From positions 1,116,001 through 1,180,000 of the forward strand of contig JAVHNS010000012.1 in NCBI GenBank assembly GCA_036872755.1: a DNA stretch of 64,000 bases. Reading direction: 5' to 3'. The notes below the pieces were generated by a model, which saw nothing but the letters and a program-made list of their open reading frames with translations, was not told where the DNA came from and did no database searches. This document shows, one piece after another, positions 37,001 to 48,889 of the stretch (within the stretch, counting starts at the first letter, position 1; each line of letters opens with the position of its first letter). A program made the position numbers and the translations under genes. This DNA is from Orbilia blumenaviensis. Lineage: Eukaryota; Ascomycota; Orbiliomycetes; Orbiliales; Orbiliaceae.

Positions 37001-37290
37001 CATAGTGGAGGATGCATGCATTAACACTAAGCTCTAAGTGGAAGGTTAAGGATCCTTCCCGAAACGTGAGCATGCCTGATTATTGCAAGTTGTTCAGAGC
37101 TATATTAGGTTGTATTAAGCTGAGGCGCATGGAACCATATCAATATATATATCTCCTATTACCCAGTGTTGATCTCGAGACCTCTGGTGTATGTATTAGC
37201 TTTCTAGAATTCCTCAATAGCCTTACCCCTGCTGAAAAGTACGATAGATCCACCACAGACGCACTTAGTGTCCTTGAGAATTTAAACACC
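34048..37290. other. Intergenic, 3.2 kb, no gene supported
   Basis: Holds the promoter of the pentapeptide-repeat gene, an AT-rich low-complexity tract at 34338-34392, purine-rich runs near 35020-35060, and AT-rich DNA from 35930 to 36460. The hydrophobic minus-strand frame at 34743-35123 arises from the purine-rich tract and is not believed. A T-tract lies at 36975-36988, just before the BTB gene leader. Confidence 0.45.
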
Positions 37291-38043
37291 ATGTCCTTTA
37301 AAGAGTAAGTTACCATGGGAAGCCGCGTGCTTTAGCGTTTGTGTAATCGCATATATCGAAGCTAATACTGATAAATCATACTTAGAACACCATTTTATAA
37401 ATTTTCCTCCCCGGACATCACTATACTCATTGGCGGCGACGAAATCCCAGCCCACGAATATGTTCTCACCCCGCAATCAGAATTCTTCAATGCTGCATTG
37501 CGCTCCGAAACCAAAGAAGCCCTCCAAAGACGCATCAAGCTGCCCGAAATCAGACCGGAAGTGATGACAGAAGTCTTAAACTGGCTATACAGAGCGCCAC
37601 TCGTATCGCCATTAGATACCGGAGACACTGCCTTCTGTGATAAATCGATGGCAAAGATGAAAGAAATTCTAAAGGCCCATGATATCCTCCAGATCAAAGG
37701 TGCCGCTAGGGATTATTGCAAATTCGTTGAAGAAAACTTGCAAAAGTTGGGCACAGACCCCACAGTCCGGCATCCGCATGAAGATGGATATGGAACCTAT
37801 AATACCTTTCACCGCAATTATACGGGTAATATTGTCTCTACCCTCAACGATTTGTATAGCTGCGATTGTCGGATCAGCAAAGACGCCATGACTAGGCTGG
37901 TGGCGACGGTGTCCTACGATAATAAGGGCCCTGATGCTCGTTTATCGAGGTTTATGAGCGCGGTGGAGAAGCTTGAAACGCCTAATGGTACATATTTTCG
38001 AGACATTTCTCTAGCCTTTGCGGCTTTACGGATGGCAAAGTGA
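37291..38043 (+). CDS. BTB/POZ-domain protein
   Basis: Two exons, 37291-37304 (14 nt, encoding MSFK plus two bases) and 37386-38043, give 223 aa. The 81-nt intron has GTAAGT and ACTTAG, and the joint restores the frame with E5. The BTB fold spans about residues 12-130: SPDITILIGG, then EIPAHEYVLTPQSEFFNAAL (the conserved D/H..VL...S.FF signature), KLPEI, a LNWLYRAPL strand and HDILQIKGAARDY. The rest is a C-terminal helical region without Kelch, MATH or NPH3 motifs. Small BTB-only proteins are numerous in filamentous fungi and are thought to serve as oligomerisation or Cullin-3 adaptor modules; the partner is unknown. The upstream frame is open back to an ATG at 37012, adding 93 residues; that extension looks non-conserved and is not preferred. 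Confidence 0.85.
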
Positions 38044-38755
38044 TCGACCCGGATGCCCTTGAACACAATAATATAAACTTTGACTACTATCCTATTGTCA
38101 TTTGGCATTGATACTGAATTTTCATTGGCTTTTTTTTGTATTAGTTTTTAAGTACTTTTAGTAAATAATATAGATACGACCTTACTACGTCTATACAACA
38201 AAGAGTGATACATGTACACCGAGGCGATAATTATAGAAACTTCCCACGCTCAGCTAGTAATCTAATATTAGACCGCCCTACCGTGTGCTTCGATGGGATC
38301 CCATAATATGTTGTGATATCAAGAGTTTACTTTAAAGTATCTACGTAACTGTATATTTTAATGACTCCTAGCATGGTATCATGAACACCGCGAGACGTGC
38401 TAAGTGTTAGAGAACATGGGGAAATAGAAATATTTTATGCCTTTCTATCTCGTATCCATAATATTCGGGCGATAGAACCGGAACTTGATAATTTATTTTT
38501 TAACGTATGCCGCACGTATGACCCTGTGATAGACCACCGTGTTTCTAGACGAGAAAAATTAATTATTTGGTATTTTTTACTCGCGCGAAGTTTCTCTTCG
38601 TACAATGATCGGACAATGCATGGATCCATGCATAGGTATGTATGCACATGCTCAACACGGCCTAAAAACTAGGAGATTATAGTGATATCCGATGTTTCAC
38701 CGAGAGTTTCACTCTGACTAGAATATCTCATCTATATCGGCCCGGGACAAGCCTT

Positions 38756-38778
38756 AAAAAAAAAAAGGGGGGGGGGGG
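38756..38778. repeat. A-tract joined to G-tract
   Basis: Eleven A followed by twelve G on the plus strand; the length may be uncertain from sequencing. Confidence 0.8.
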
Positions 38779-39648
38779 TTTCTAGTACGGAAACACTACG
38801 GTTGTATGGTGTGGTTTTCTGTGGCGCTAGGAGCTGTGCCACTTATCCTCGTATCAATTCAAGCCCGAGCTGAGTCTGTAGCGATATCGATGTTAGCGTT
38901 ATGTCTGTGCAAACTCCAAGCCGGTACATTCGGGACACGGAAAAATACTCTCTTGTCGGATTTTCTGCATATTTGCTCTAAACCTTGCAACTTACGATTG
39001 TTGTTTTTTTGTGATCACAACTATACCAGCAACACCGCCTTGCATACTGGTGGGGATCGTTTCAAAGCTCCTCGAAAGGAGAGTCTACTATATATATATC
39101 AAGAGTTCATTGGGAAGTAATGGTGGGGTGGGAAGTCCCTATTTGTGTATGCAAGGCTGGAGTAGTAGGAGACGCCGATGGGTAAGCTTAAGATGGAGGT
39201 ACTCCTTTCGAATAAATAGTAATAATTTTGAGGCTCAAATCCCCTAGCCTCACAACTTAGTCTGTGCAACAATGAGAGCTAGGTTCTCCATAGTATGGGC
39301 TAGTTAAGCTAAGCCCCAGGCCTCACGATGTATTTGGTGAGGTGCTTAACCCCATAGGACCATGGCACCAGGGTATGCTCATGTAATCACATTTAGAGCT
39401 AGCATGGCCTTGTTCCTCCCAACACAAATCTGTGTTGGATTTCTGGCACAGCAGATCGTATTCCGCCTTACCACACAGCCCGGATTCCAGAACAAATTAA
39501 GCTAGAATATATGGCCTGGACACTCATTGGAGCGATGAAAGGACCCTGGGCCCATAGCTTTGAGAGGTTGGCCTTCCCCCCCCCTCTTTGCTTCCCCTCC
39601 ACATCTTAGGCAATGTACAGGTACATTTGCAGAATAATTTATAGGCCT

Positions 39649-39663
39649 TGCATTGCATTGCAT
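39649..39663. repeat. TGCATT repeat (15 bp)
   Basis: Reads TGCATTGCATTGCAT, the same unit as at 23565-23584. Confidence 0.9.
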
Positions 39664-40237
39664 AGCGTCGAATCAAGCTTGTGCACGATCTCGGAGTCTT
39701 GATATCCTAAAACAAAATGGACGTCATAGGTATCGATTCATTGGGAACGCCTCAACGGCCTGCGGAATTTGCATTGCTGCGAACTAATTCTAAATTTCAC
39801 TATTACAAGGCTAAGAGTAATAACAGACAATAGATTTGCGAGAGAGAAACTTAAGGAAGAGCAAACAATAAAGAAAGAAAGAAAAAAAAATCAAAATAGC
39901 AGTTAGGTTAGGCAACGCAAGCAAAACGAGATGAAGTGTTGTGGATTTTGGACAGGCTTAGACCTACGAAAAGAAACGAAGAGAAACGAAACGACTAATT
40001 TGGTGCCATGGAAGCTTAAAGCAAACGGGATAAACTGCGGGAAGTTGACAAAAAGAAATGGAATATTCAGAATTAATACGATCGTGTTTGGAAGTTGGGA
40101 AAAAAGAAGAAGCAAAAAAAAATGTATACCTGAACCAAAAAAGAAAATTCCGGACTCGATACGAGGTCGAGGTCTCGGCCGCTCTTCTAGCTGGTTTACG
40201 AGACAGTGGCTATTCATCCACCTCAATAGAATAGATT

Positions 40238-41308
40238 CTAAAAGTTTTTTAGTCTATTGAGAGCAACCTTGCTGGCCATTGCCCTGGCCATCTTCTTCGA
40301 CTTAGCCCAGCTCGTGGACTCTGCTATTGTGTTGCCGTCGATACTAACGGTGCTGAACCACTCGATGAGGTCGCCGTCTTTTTGATTGTTTTCATCAAAG
40401 TAGACTGGGGGGGCCCAGCGCATCTTTTCGCAGTACTCTTTCAACTCTTGGATGTAATCTCCAGCGCCCCGGTCGCGAGAGCTACGGTAGGGAGTTCCGT
40501 AGGTGCCAAGGTCTGGGGCAGCAGTACCAGGGCGAATAATCATAGATGGATCAGCCATCCCGTAGCCGGAATAGCTAGATGAGCTATACCCTCCTCGCCG
40601 GGGTGGAGAATTGAGCTGCGGGTCGCGGCTCCCGCGTTGGGAATCAACATACTGGTCGTAGTTATTCTTACACATCGTCGCGTAGGGTTTTATTAGAAAG
40701 AAGAACCAGTTTCGAATCTCTGGGTATCCTTCCGCCCCGCGGTCATGGTAGAGGCTTCCGATGTATGCTTCGAAGAGAAGAGCAGAAGAGTTTTCGTTTA
40801 GAAAGCGGTCTGACGACGAGGTTGGAAGAAACTGTGGAAGCTCTATTTTGTTGCAGATGTTTGAGAGGACAGCAATATCCAGTAGGGCTTCTTGCATTGC
40901 CTATTGTTTGCGCAAGCGCCACAATAATTAGTTGCTGTGATTTAATTGAGACAGAGATATTGTATACTCGGTAACAGCTTTGAGAGAAGGAACTAAACGT
41001 ACCGCGAGGCTACGCTCACCATACTCTATGAACTTGGTATACAGAAAATCGCTCACAAGTGCTGTCAGGATTCCTTGGCCAAGATACTCTACCCGTTCAT
41101 TGTGTCGCAAGTCGGAGGGTTCCAAAGGACTGCAACTTTTAGGGAGAAGTGCAATACGCCAGATCTCGTGGTCGGCAATGGTAAGGATTTGTGGGGGCCA
41201 ACTCTGCGAGTAGTCGCCCGCAGGGTTGAGATCAGGGAATCTGGAGTACCAGGGCGAACCTGAACGAGACTGAGGAGGAGACCTGTTACTGGTACCTGTG
41301 GAGTACAT
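40238..41308 (-). CDS. RNase III-like protein with dsRNA-binding domain, catalytic aspartates lost
   Basis: Two exons, 41308-41003 and 40900-40238, with a 102-nt intron (GTACGT, CAATAG), give 322 aa. The first in-frame ATG is used because the longer open frame begins at TTG. The RNase III fold is shown by HNERVEYLGQGIL (69-81) and SALLFEAYIGSLYHDRG (141-157). Against the bacterial signature NERLEFLGD, the metal-binding Asp (E. coli D45) is Gln78, and the second Asp (D114) is Leu143; the two acidic Glu (E38, E117) remain as E71 and E146. A Ser/Gly/Arg-rich linker leads to a dsRBD at about 250-322 with the KSKKMARAMASKVAL helix. The architecture resembles both eukaryotic RNase III and the catalytically dead mitoribosomal mL44, but no clear mitochondrial leader is visible. 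Likely binds dsRNA without cleaving it. An upstream leader intron is possible (GTAAGT near 41473). Confidence 0.88.
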
Positions 41309-44300
41309 TGCGTTGATATGTGTGCTGCTTCGTTGCAATTTTCAATAGCGTGTGAACTAACAGACCGCAAAAGAAACAATTAGATGGTACCAATAGATGG
41401 AACAATGGCATTACGTAGCTACAGGTACGATTTGCAAATATATTGCATTCATTGTTCTGAAGAACCACTTACATTTTTGAGCGGTGGGTATATCTGAGGT
41501 TCTTTCTTTCTTTCTTTCTTTCTTTTTTTTGGTTTCAAAATTTGCTAGGCTGTATGCTATGGATTTGACAAGTTCAACTGAATGGGGAAATGAAATGAAT
41601 AAAGACAATAGGTGCGAATTATTCGATGGATTTTTAGATGCTGTTGCGGTGATTGATTGATACGAGCATTTCCACTGACGTTGGAACGACCTGAAATATA
41701 TACCCATTGTTCAAGGACAATGGAAGTCGTTATTGCTTTTAAGTCGTGCCACAGAAATACGTTGCCAATAGATTTCTAAATTGATAACTTTTTCTTAGTC
41801 TGGTTACGAGGTTGCCTTTGCCTCATGATACCGATCGTGAACGGTATATCGTGTAAGTAGCTACAAATTCCGGACGGGGTGATGGAGGGCTAGTACCGCT
41901 GGCGTGAGTGCCGCAATAATGACAGGCGGGCAGGGCAGGGTATCGCCACCGCAAGATCGGAAAGAAGTGCGGGAAAGGGATACTAACGTTAGAAAAGGTG
42001 CCCCTGGCCAGGGTCAGTAAACGAGCCAAACCGCACATCCGCCTACGCCGCATTTCAACGTTGACTAGGGCACTTTGCAAGGATATATCCCAAGCCGCCT
42101 TTATTACCGGACCCTGCGAAATGGTGTACCAGCATGGAGTCCGGATCAATCCTCAGAAAAGATGGCCCAGGCCAATGAAGTATGATTATCATATGAATCA
42201 TGAGTCGGACGGCTCATGGGGATGTATCTGTGCCAGATGTGAAAAACGAAGGAATGGGGCTCGATAGAGTAAACCTTGAAAGCAGCACCGCACCCGAATA
42301 CATGAGCCGGTAAGTTCAATCGTAGTAAATGTAAGAAGGGCGTGGATCCGACCTAAATTCCAAGAAACTCAGGGGGTGGTTAGCTTTGGCCAGTCAAAGA
42401 CACAGCTTGTAGAGATACAAGTACCCCAGAGCTTGGCTGAGCAGTCATACCGGAGTGTTGGACCCGAGTTGTCGGGTCGGTAAAGGATTCTTACAGTGTG
42501 GTATACCTAGGTAATTATATAATTAATTTTCTTGTTTAAGCGATATCTTCCAATCCACTGTCAAGATGTCACGGGATAAAATAATGAGATTGAGAAGCAA
42601 AGCATTCAGACCTGCTGATATAATCTCAGGGTACACACTTTTCAAGCCTGATCTGGATCTAGATGGAGAAATTATTGAAGGAAAAACTACTGCAAAGCCC
42701 CACGCGCAGCGGGATATGGCCCAAAGTAGCTTCAAAGTCTGAAAATGTGATTCGAAGTAAATTAAACCGTTTTTACTTGCACAGCCAGGGTGCTAGCTAG
42801 CATCGGAGATCTGGATCACATTTTGGAGCAAGGAATAAAAACGTTTCGTGCCATAAAATTCGAGGGGATTGTGGGAAGCGAAGATGCGCCCAGTACTAAT
42901 GCAGCAACACAGAACCCGGCAACTTGGTTCTACCGAACTCTCAGCCCGGTGAGAAAGTTTTAGAAAATGACACAAGGTATACGGGGCAGTGATATCGTGA
43001 TAGGGAGTGCCGGCTTCGCAATTGGTCTCATCTCGATCGTTGGCTCGTATGGCACGAGCTCGGGTTGGTCTATGATGCGACGCTATTTACCAAAGTGGGT
43101 AGAAAGTAGTCGGCAACCATTTCAACAGTTGACCGTAAATGAAATTCGAGACTGGCCAGCGGATACCTCCGGACCACACGAATGCTAGATACACCCCACT
43201 ACCACACTAGACCGTCGACTATAATACGGCGTACTGGCGGACTCGGGCTTGTCGCGTCGACAGCAAAACAGGCGAGCGCGTGGATCCATAGTGGAGCATG
43301 TTCATGCGCAAAATGGCTATAGGCTGCCTTATGGACTCACTCAGCCAAACAATGCTATTGTTTGCCGCAAGCGTACAGGAAGTGAACCCGACTCCCTTAG
43401 ATCCGCAGACGCCGGTAGGCGGTGCCATACGCATTAGCACTAATGAACAGGAAGTAGTACGAACAATGTGATTTCAGGACCAAGCAATATAATATTGATG
43501 TATTGCATTGCACTGTCCTATCTAATTGGCCACTGGTGACTCCCGGCGCACTGAAGCTAGCTGTTAACTTACTAACAACACCTTCCGCATTGATCTTCAT
43601 CCCAATTTGGAAATCTCCTGACCTAATCAACCAATAGGAACGTTGCACACTAACCTGAAGCGGGCCCAGAGACCTGCCCGTTCTAGGCGTTGGGTGGACA
43701 TGGCCGAATAATGCGGACGGGAAAACACTTCGAGCTCTGGCTTGTGGCATGGCACCTCAACCGGTCATATACATATACGGCTTCAAATCAGCTGTACATG
43801 TACATGTACACTAAAAATCTTTGATCCTACAAATTTGCAAAGTCAGAATTTGCGCCCATTGCTTACGCATGACATCTGATGAGCTCATGAGTTGCCATTC
43901 GGCTGCACCAGCTGTACCAGTGCACCCTTCGGAGCAATCTGTAATCTTAAACTCTTATTTAGTGGAACTAGTGCGGTCGGCCTGGAATAATGAAGGATTC
44001 CAGGATGCCATTACAATGATCTCTGGTCCAGCTGGCCAGCTGATATTTTGTTTGCGGTGTGGCGCGGCTGTTAAAAAAAACGATTTTCGGGACAAAGCAA
44101 CTGAGGTTTAGGGACTCTTAACCAAGAATAACTCAGCTGAAGCCTTCCGAGCTATAGGTAGTTTGTTCAAGTCATGTCGGTTTGTTACAATTCGAGGATT
44201 GAAGCTCTACAGCTAGCAGGTGCATGGGCGCCTGGACCTGTTTCTTGTGGCGCGCGTTGGTGGCACAGATATCAGGTGCCAGGCCCACAAAAGGTTCAGT

Positions 44301-44429
44301 CTGGTTCCGGCCTTAGCTGGCTTCTTTGGCCCCTTATCCTCAATATCTCTAGACGGCATCGTATCCAGGCTCAGGTCTTTTCATTGTTCTTTCCGATTCC
44401 TTCCTTTCCCTTTCCCTCTCCTCCCTTTC

Positions 44430-44463
<34 letters not shown>

Positions 44464-47121
44464 ATTAAAAAAAAAAAACCGGTGTTCACCGAGGATCACA
44501 AGGCCACAGGCCAATGGAAAGTATTTTTCAAACGCGGGAAATATTTAAATAACTGCTATTGCTTCGAATGCCTAGGCGGAGAGGAGCGCTCATATTCTCA
44601 CGCATGGTTGAGGCGTACAATCCTGCACACAGCTCGCCACGAGGATGCCCGAGTTGGTTCGTTGTTGGTTAGTGTTAAGGGGCGTTATTAGAAATATGTT
44701 AAACTATTGGATACTCCCTGTTAGATTTTAATTTGGGAATTTTTCAAGACACGAATATTCATATATCGTACTAGAATCACCTTTCATATCGACCTAAATA
44801 TGGGGGGGCGGTCACGGATATATCATACTTTCAAACAACTATCTCAGGATAGAAAGCTGTTTGTGTTCATGGTGCAATGTGCCGACAGAATTTGCCGTTT
44901 AAAACTCGTTTTGTCTGATACGGTTCGCTATGTGCGTGAAAACATTATTTCCAATCCTCCCTTCTAGTATATATACATTGCTGCATGCTGGAGTTGATTG
45001 GTGGCATTCTAGAACCATAGCACTAATGATCGCCCACTAAATTTATTACTGATGTTACGATCGTCGCGCTCGTGGGCTGTATTAATCCTACCATTTTTCT
45101 ATATTTTCTGTGCAAATGCTGCTTCATTTTGACGAGTTTGTTTTTTGTGGGGAGTGCTCTAAGCAGTTGTATTGTTCTACATCTCTCATTGGTTGTATAT
45201 GTACCTCACATTCAAGTTTCGACCGTCAGTAGCTAGTGTAGCTTATTCCTTTGTATTACGGGATATCCTGATTCCTAGTTGCCTTCTAAGGTGGGTGCAT
45301 GTATTTATACGTGCATTTGGAGGTAATTTCCATGCCTCGAATTTAGAATCAGTAACGCCCTCTCCGTGTTTTGCGTCGAGTCCAGCCCCATGCTTCGACC
45401 GTTAGTATGTAGGCTTGGCAGCCCTATGGTAGCACATCGACAATTTGATATCTGACGATGGTCATCGGGCTTTTCAAGTGGGGCGGTGTTCCGAGAAACA
45501 TGCAAGATATAGCTGTAGCTCTGTCGCTGTGCCATAGCATCAGACTTTCCCGTATGACCAGACGGGTCCAAATGCAACATCGCAACACAGTAATGGTATA
45601 CTTTTCGTTACGCGGATCGCCTGAAATTGAAATCACAGGTGTGATATCGTGGTTGGAGTCGCGTTGATGTAAATATACTTATATATGGAGAGCTAGTGCC
45701 ATGATCGAGATTGAGATAAGAAGAAAGCTGACCAGGGCTTTATCTCAAAACTAAAGCACGAGCACTGCGTTTTATATCGCGGTAGCGAGGCGGTAGATTG
45801 GGGCTGACCATGCCTTGGTCGATGCGCACTGTTTGTGATAATTGCTAATATATTTGATATCACATCATACATACTTCTTAGAACGGCAAAATGCAGCTCG
45901 GTTCGTGCATATATACGATATATTTTAAGCCTTATATCCATCTGCAGACCTTACCACCAAAGTTAAAATACGCTGGGGTTAGCGAGTTGGTTGGCAATGT
46001 TTCGAGCGTTTCTAAATTAGTTGGGAAGGTACCTCGGAGTGAGATGCTTTGTGTTGTGACGGCATTGCGTTTGCACAGTCCTGGCACAGCTGCTGAGGGC
46101 TGGACAGCTCTGTCGTTCTCAACCCAACGAGAACATAAACTATAATTGGGAATGACACAACTTTGATGCATACTATTTACGAGACTAATGCATACCATGG
46201 ATTTAGTCGTTAGTGTATCTTGGATCTAGCTATAGACAGGTTTATTATGCATTGTATCTTGTGGAAGATGGTTGCTTTTTGGAAACTTTAATCACGACAA
46301 CGATCTATTTATCAATTATACTGATCAAACCAGTCTTGTAGTATACTTGGGTTAACGCTTGCGATTTAAGAAGATAGAAAGTAAATCAAATGGTAGTGTT
46401 ATAATTGATCGCAACATCGCATTGGCGTCCGGTGTACCTGGATCATATGTTATAATAGTCAAGTGCTCCTACGCAGTGTATCTGGCGATTGGCTTGTCGT
46501 GAAAGAACAACCATATGTCGTCTAAGACTTGGAGAGTGCCCCCTTCCCCCCTTCCCTCGATTCCCAGCCATAAACAGCCATTTGTCAGGCTAGTGGACTA
46601 GTATACTATTTGTCTGGATACTGATGTGATACCTACTCAGATAATAACACAACCAGCACGTACGGATCTAGATAATTACAACCCTACGCGTTATCGAAAT
46701 TATCAATTTGGAAGGGGAGGTCTTAATATTTTGATACCACTCATGTCAGTATTGCTAGTCAACGCGATATTGTGAAGGCTGAGGGGGGTCGAGGATCGTG
46801 GAGCTCGCTTTTATCGCGAGATCTGACCGTCTTGGGAGCATTTCTACTGTATATATATTTACGCCTTTGATTGGCGTATTAAATAAGGAGATCATAACTA
46901 TAGCATATGGAAATGAAAATACGTGTATGGTGGAAATCAAGGAGCTAGACTAGCTAGTAAATATATTTGAGTACAGGCACCCCAAAACAGTATAATAATA
47001 GACCCCAGGAAAGAATAGCGTTAAATCCAAGAAAATGAATGGCCAATTCCATATGAACACCCAAGCAGCAATAATTGTACAATTCCCATTTGAAAATCGA
47101 AAGGTGCCGGCGTACACAAGC
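41309..47121. other. Intergenic, 5.8 kb, no gene supported
   Basis: Starts with the probable leader of the RNase III-like gene, including a (TTTC)n tract at 41501-41530. A 58-codon ATG frame at 42566-42742 and others near 42120-42267, 42967-43188 and 43397-43750 were examined but carry no recognisable domain. A pyrimidine tract followed by T-run and A-run lies at 44380-44478. TTTACGAGAC at 46176-46185. No transposase or RNA gene seen. Confidence 0.45.
41501..41530. repeat. (TTTC)n microsatellite
   Basis: About six TTTC units followed by a T-run, upstream of the RNase III-like gene. Confidence 0.9.
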
Positions 47122-48889
47122 CTATCGCTTCCCGAGATTATCCTCCACCTTAGCCACAGGTACATGCACAAGCTTTCGTAGACTTTCGGTCTCGCTGCCA
47201 CTGTCCCTGTCCCTGCCGGCTATCTCTACGTTCTGTTCGATCACTGTCGTTTGTTTTATTCCCCCCATAGTTGTCCCAGATGTCAATTGGACAAACGTTG
47301 GCTTCCCGTGAGCTGAGCCATAATATGGTTTTACGTCCTCGCCACTAATCCTTGTGCTATATCTCGGCCGACTTTTACTAGAGATTCCATTATCTCGGAA
47401 ACCCATTTCGAGTTCCTCGTCTGTCGTCGTGATGCCCATGTTGTTTCTATTTCTCTTTGTCTTATCGGAGAATACCCTGCCGCCACCGCTTCCACTTGTA
47501 ATCTTCTTGCTACCATATGCATTTCTATAGTCTCGGTAGCTGGGTGGTTGCGAGCCGTTAGCGGTGGTACCGAAGATCGATGGAGCGATGAGCGAGACGA
47601 GGGGTTTAAGAGCTGGGAGACAGGCGCAGACGATGGAAATATTCATTTCAATGGCGGACCAATATGCAGTGGCGGGTTGGTCCCAGGTTGGGTCCGATGA
47701 TTTTGAAAGAATGATCAGAAAGCGCAGACGAAGGATCGAAACAATACAGATGCTTTGAGTCGTTTAGCGCCTTTACAATTTTATAGACGGGTATGGAGTA
47801 GCACCTACAAAAAACCGAGGGCGAAAATCATCATAAGTGGAATTTTTTGACTCTTCGGCATATTGAGTTTGATTATAACCGGAAGCGGGAGGATCGCAAT
47901 ACTGAAGTCAGTGAAGATGTTGAGCCCGGCGTTTGCGAACCACAGTGCTTCCCGCGGGATACACTTTGCAGTCTATTGTAATCGATATTTTATTAGCCAG
48001 CGTCTCCCCAATTTGAAAACCAATGATTCTAAAACTCACTGGGTCGCCTGTCCAGAAAGCTTCGACAGGCACACAGTTAAATATTGCTGTCAAGATAGCC
48101 TCAGTCGCGTACCCAAAAACTATAAACATCATCACGTATGCAGCAATCCGGAAAATTTTGCTGGTGAAGATCCGGAGATATTGTAACAAGATGGCGGTTT
48201 TGGTTAGGGTAAGGCTGAAGTTATAGGCGACGATACTGGCGAATAGGTACTAAATGTTTATACAAGATTAGGTGAGTTGCCGTTTAATTAGAAGCCAGAC
48301 TGAGGGCCCTCTTCAGGTCCTAGCGCTATAGCAAAGATGCTTATCACATACTTTGAGAGAGGTACTCCAATCTGCCAGGTCTACCTCTGCGAAATGCCTT
48401 CCAGTACCATATTGGACCTCTGTAGGAAACAAATCAGCTACTTGCTACAACTTTAACTAGGGGCTTGGCTTGACTTACGGAAGACTTGACAAACAGCTGT
48501 TACTATCGCCGCGGCCTAAGTTGCCGTTGAGTCTTTGTTAGCAGGAAGCGCGAATCACATCTTAGTCTCTTAAACCAGCCTCTGCCAGGTGGCCCGGTAC
48601 ACCCATATCCAAATGAAAGGTAAAAAATAAAACCAACATAGATATAAATCACACGAAATATTTCAGTGTGGGATAAATAGTATCGAAATAAGGGAATGTA
48701 AATGTAACCCACCATAGCTATAACCAAGAAGTAATCTTCTAATCCCGGCCGACGAATAATAATAAATCTTGTCACTGCCCTTAGCGATACAATTATTAAA
48801 GCAAATGCAGTAAAGGTTATAACGATTGCTGCTGTCATCGGCCCGCGATTCTCTCCTGAAGGAGGAGCTACTGGACGTCCTTCGCTCAT
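47122..48889 (-). CDS. SAT4/PTH11-type seven-helix integral membrane protein (fungal rhodopsin-like domain)
   Basis: Six exons: 48889-48713, 48515-48479, 48419-48352, 48249-48040, 47972-47809, 47752-47122, giving 428 aa. All joints keep frame. The family signatures are in order: TM1 with RRPGLEDYFLVIAM (about 45-59), TM2, QYGTGRHFAEV (74-84), YLFASIVAYNFSLTLTKTAI (95-114), LRIF, FNCVPVEAFW (151-160), KCIPREALWFANAGLNIFTD (167-186), LPLPVIIKLNMPKSQKI and FALGFFICIVSILRLRFL. The C-terminal 130 residues are a soluble Ser/Arg/Gly-rich tail. The extracellular N-terminus is short and has no CFEM domain. Members of this family include PTH11-like receptors used in surface sensing by plant-associated fungi; the ligand here is unknown. 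The first intron uses a less usual GTGGGT donor and exon 2 is only 37 nt. The open frame extends further upstream only through a TTG. Confidence 0.9.

Larger units (their letters stand above)
38044..40237. other. Intergenic, no gene supported
   Basis: Low-complexity A11G12 tract at 38756-38778. TGCATT run at 39649-39663. A GCTGGTTTACGAGAC element lies at 40190-40204, just 3' of the RNase III-like gene, with an inverted half GTCTCG at 40172-40177. Open frames here are short and featureless. Confidence 0.45.

Noticed and set aside
37012..37290. N-terminal extension of the BTB protein
   Set aside because: In frame, but looks non-conserved; kept as a finding, not as the gene start.
42566..42742. 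58-codon ATG frame with a protein-like composition
   Set aside because: Too short and without homology cues; no splice partner found.
43397..43750. 117-codon minus-strand frame with FGHVHPTPRTGR, faintly like an amino-acid permease loop
   Set aside because: Only one short resemblance, no membrane segments around it.
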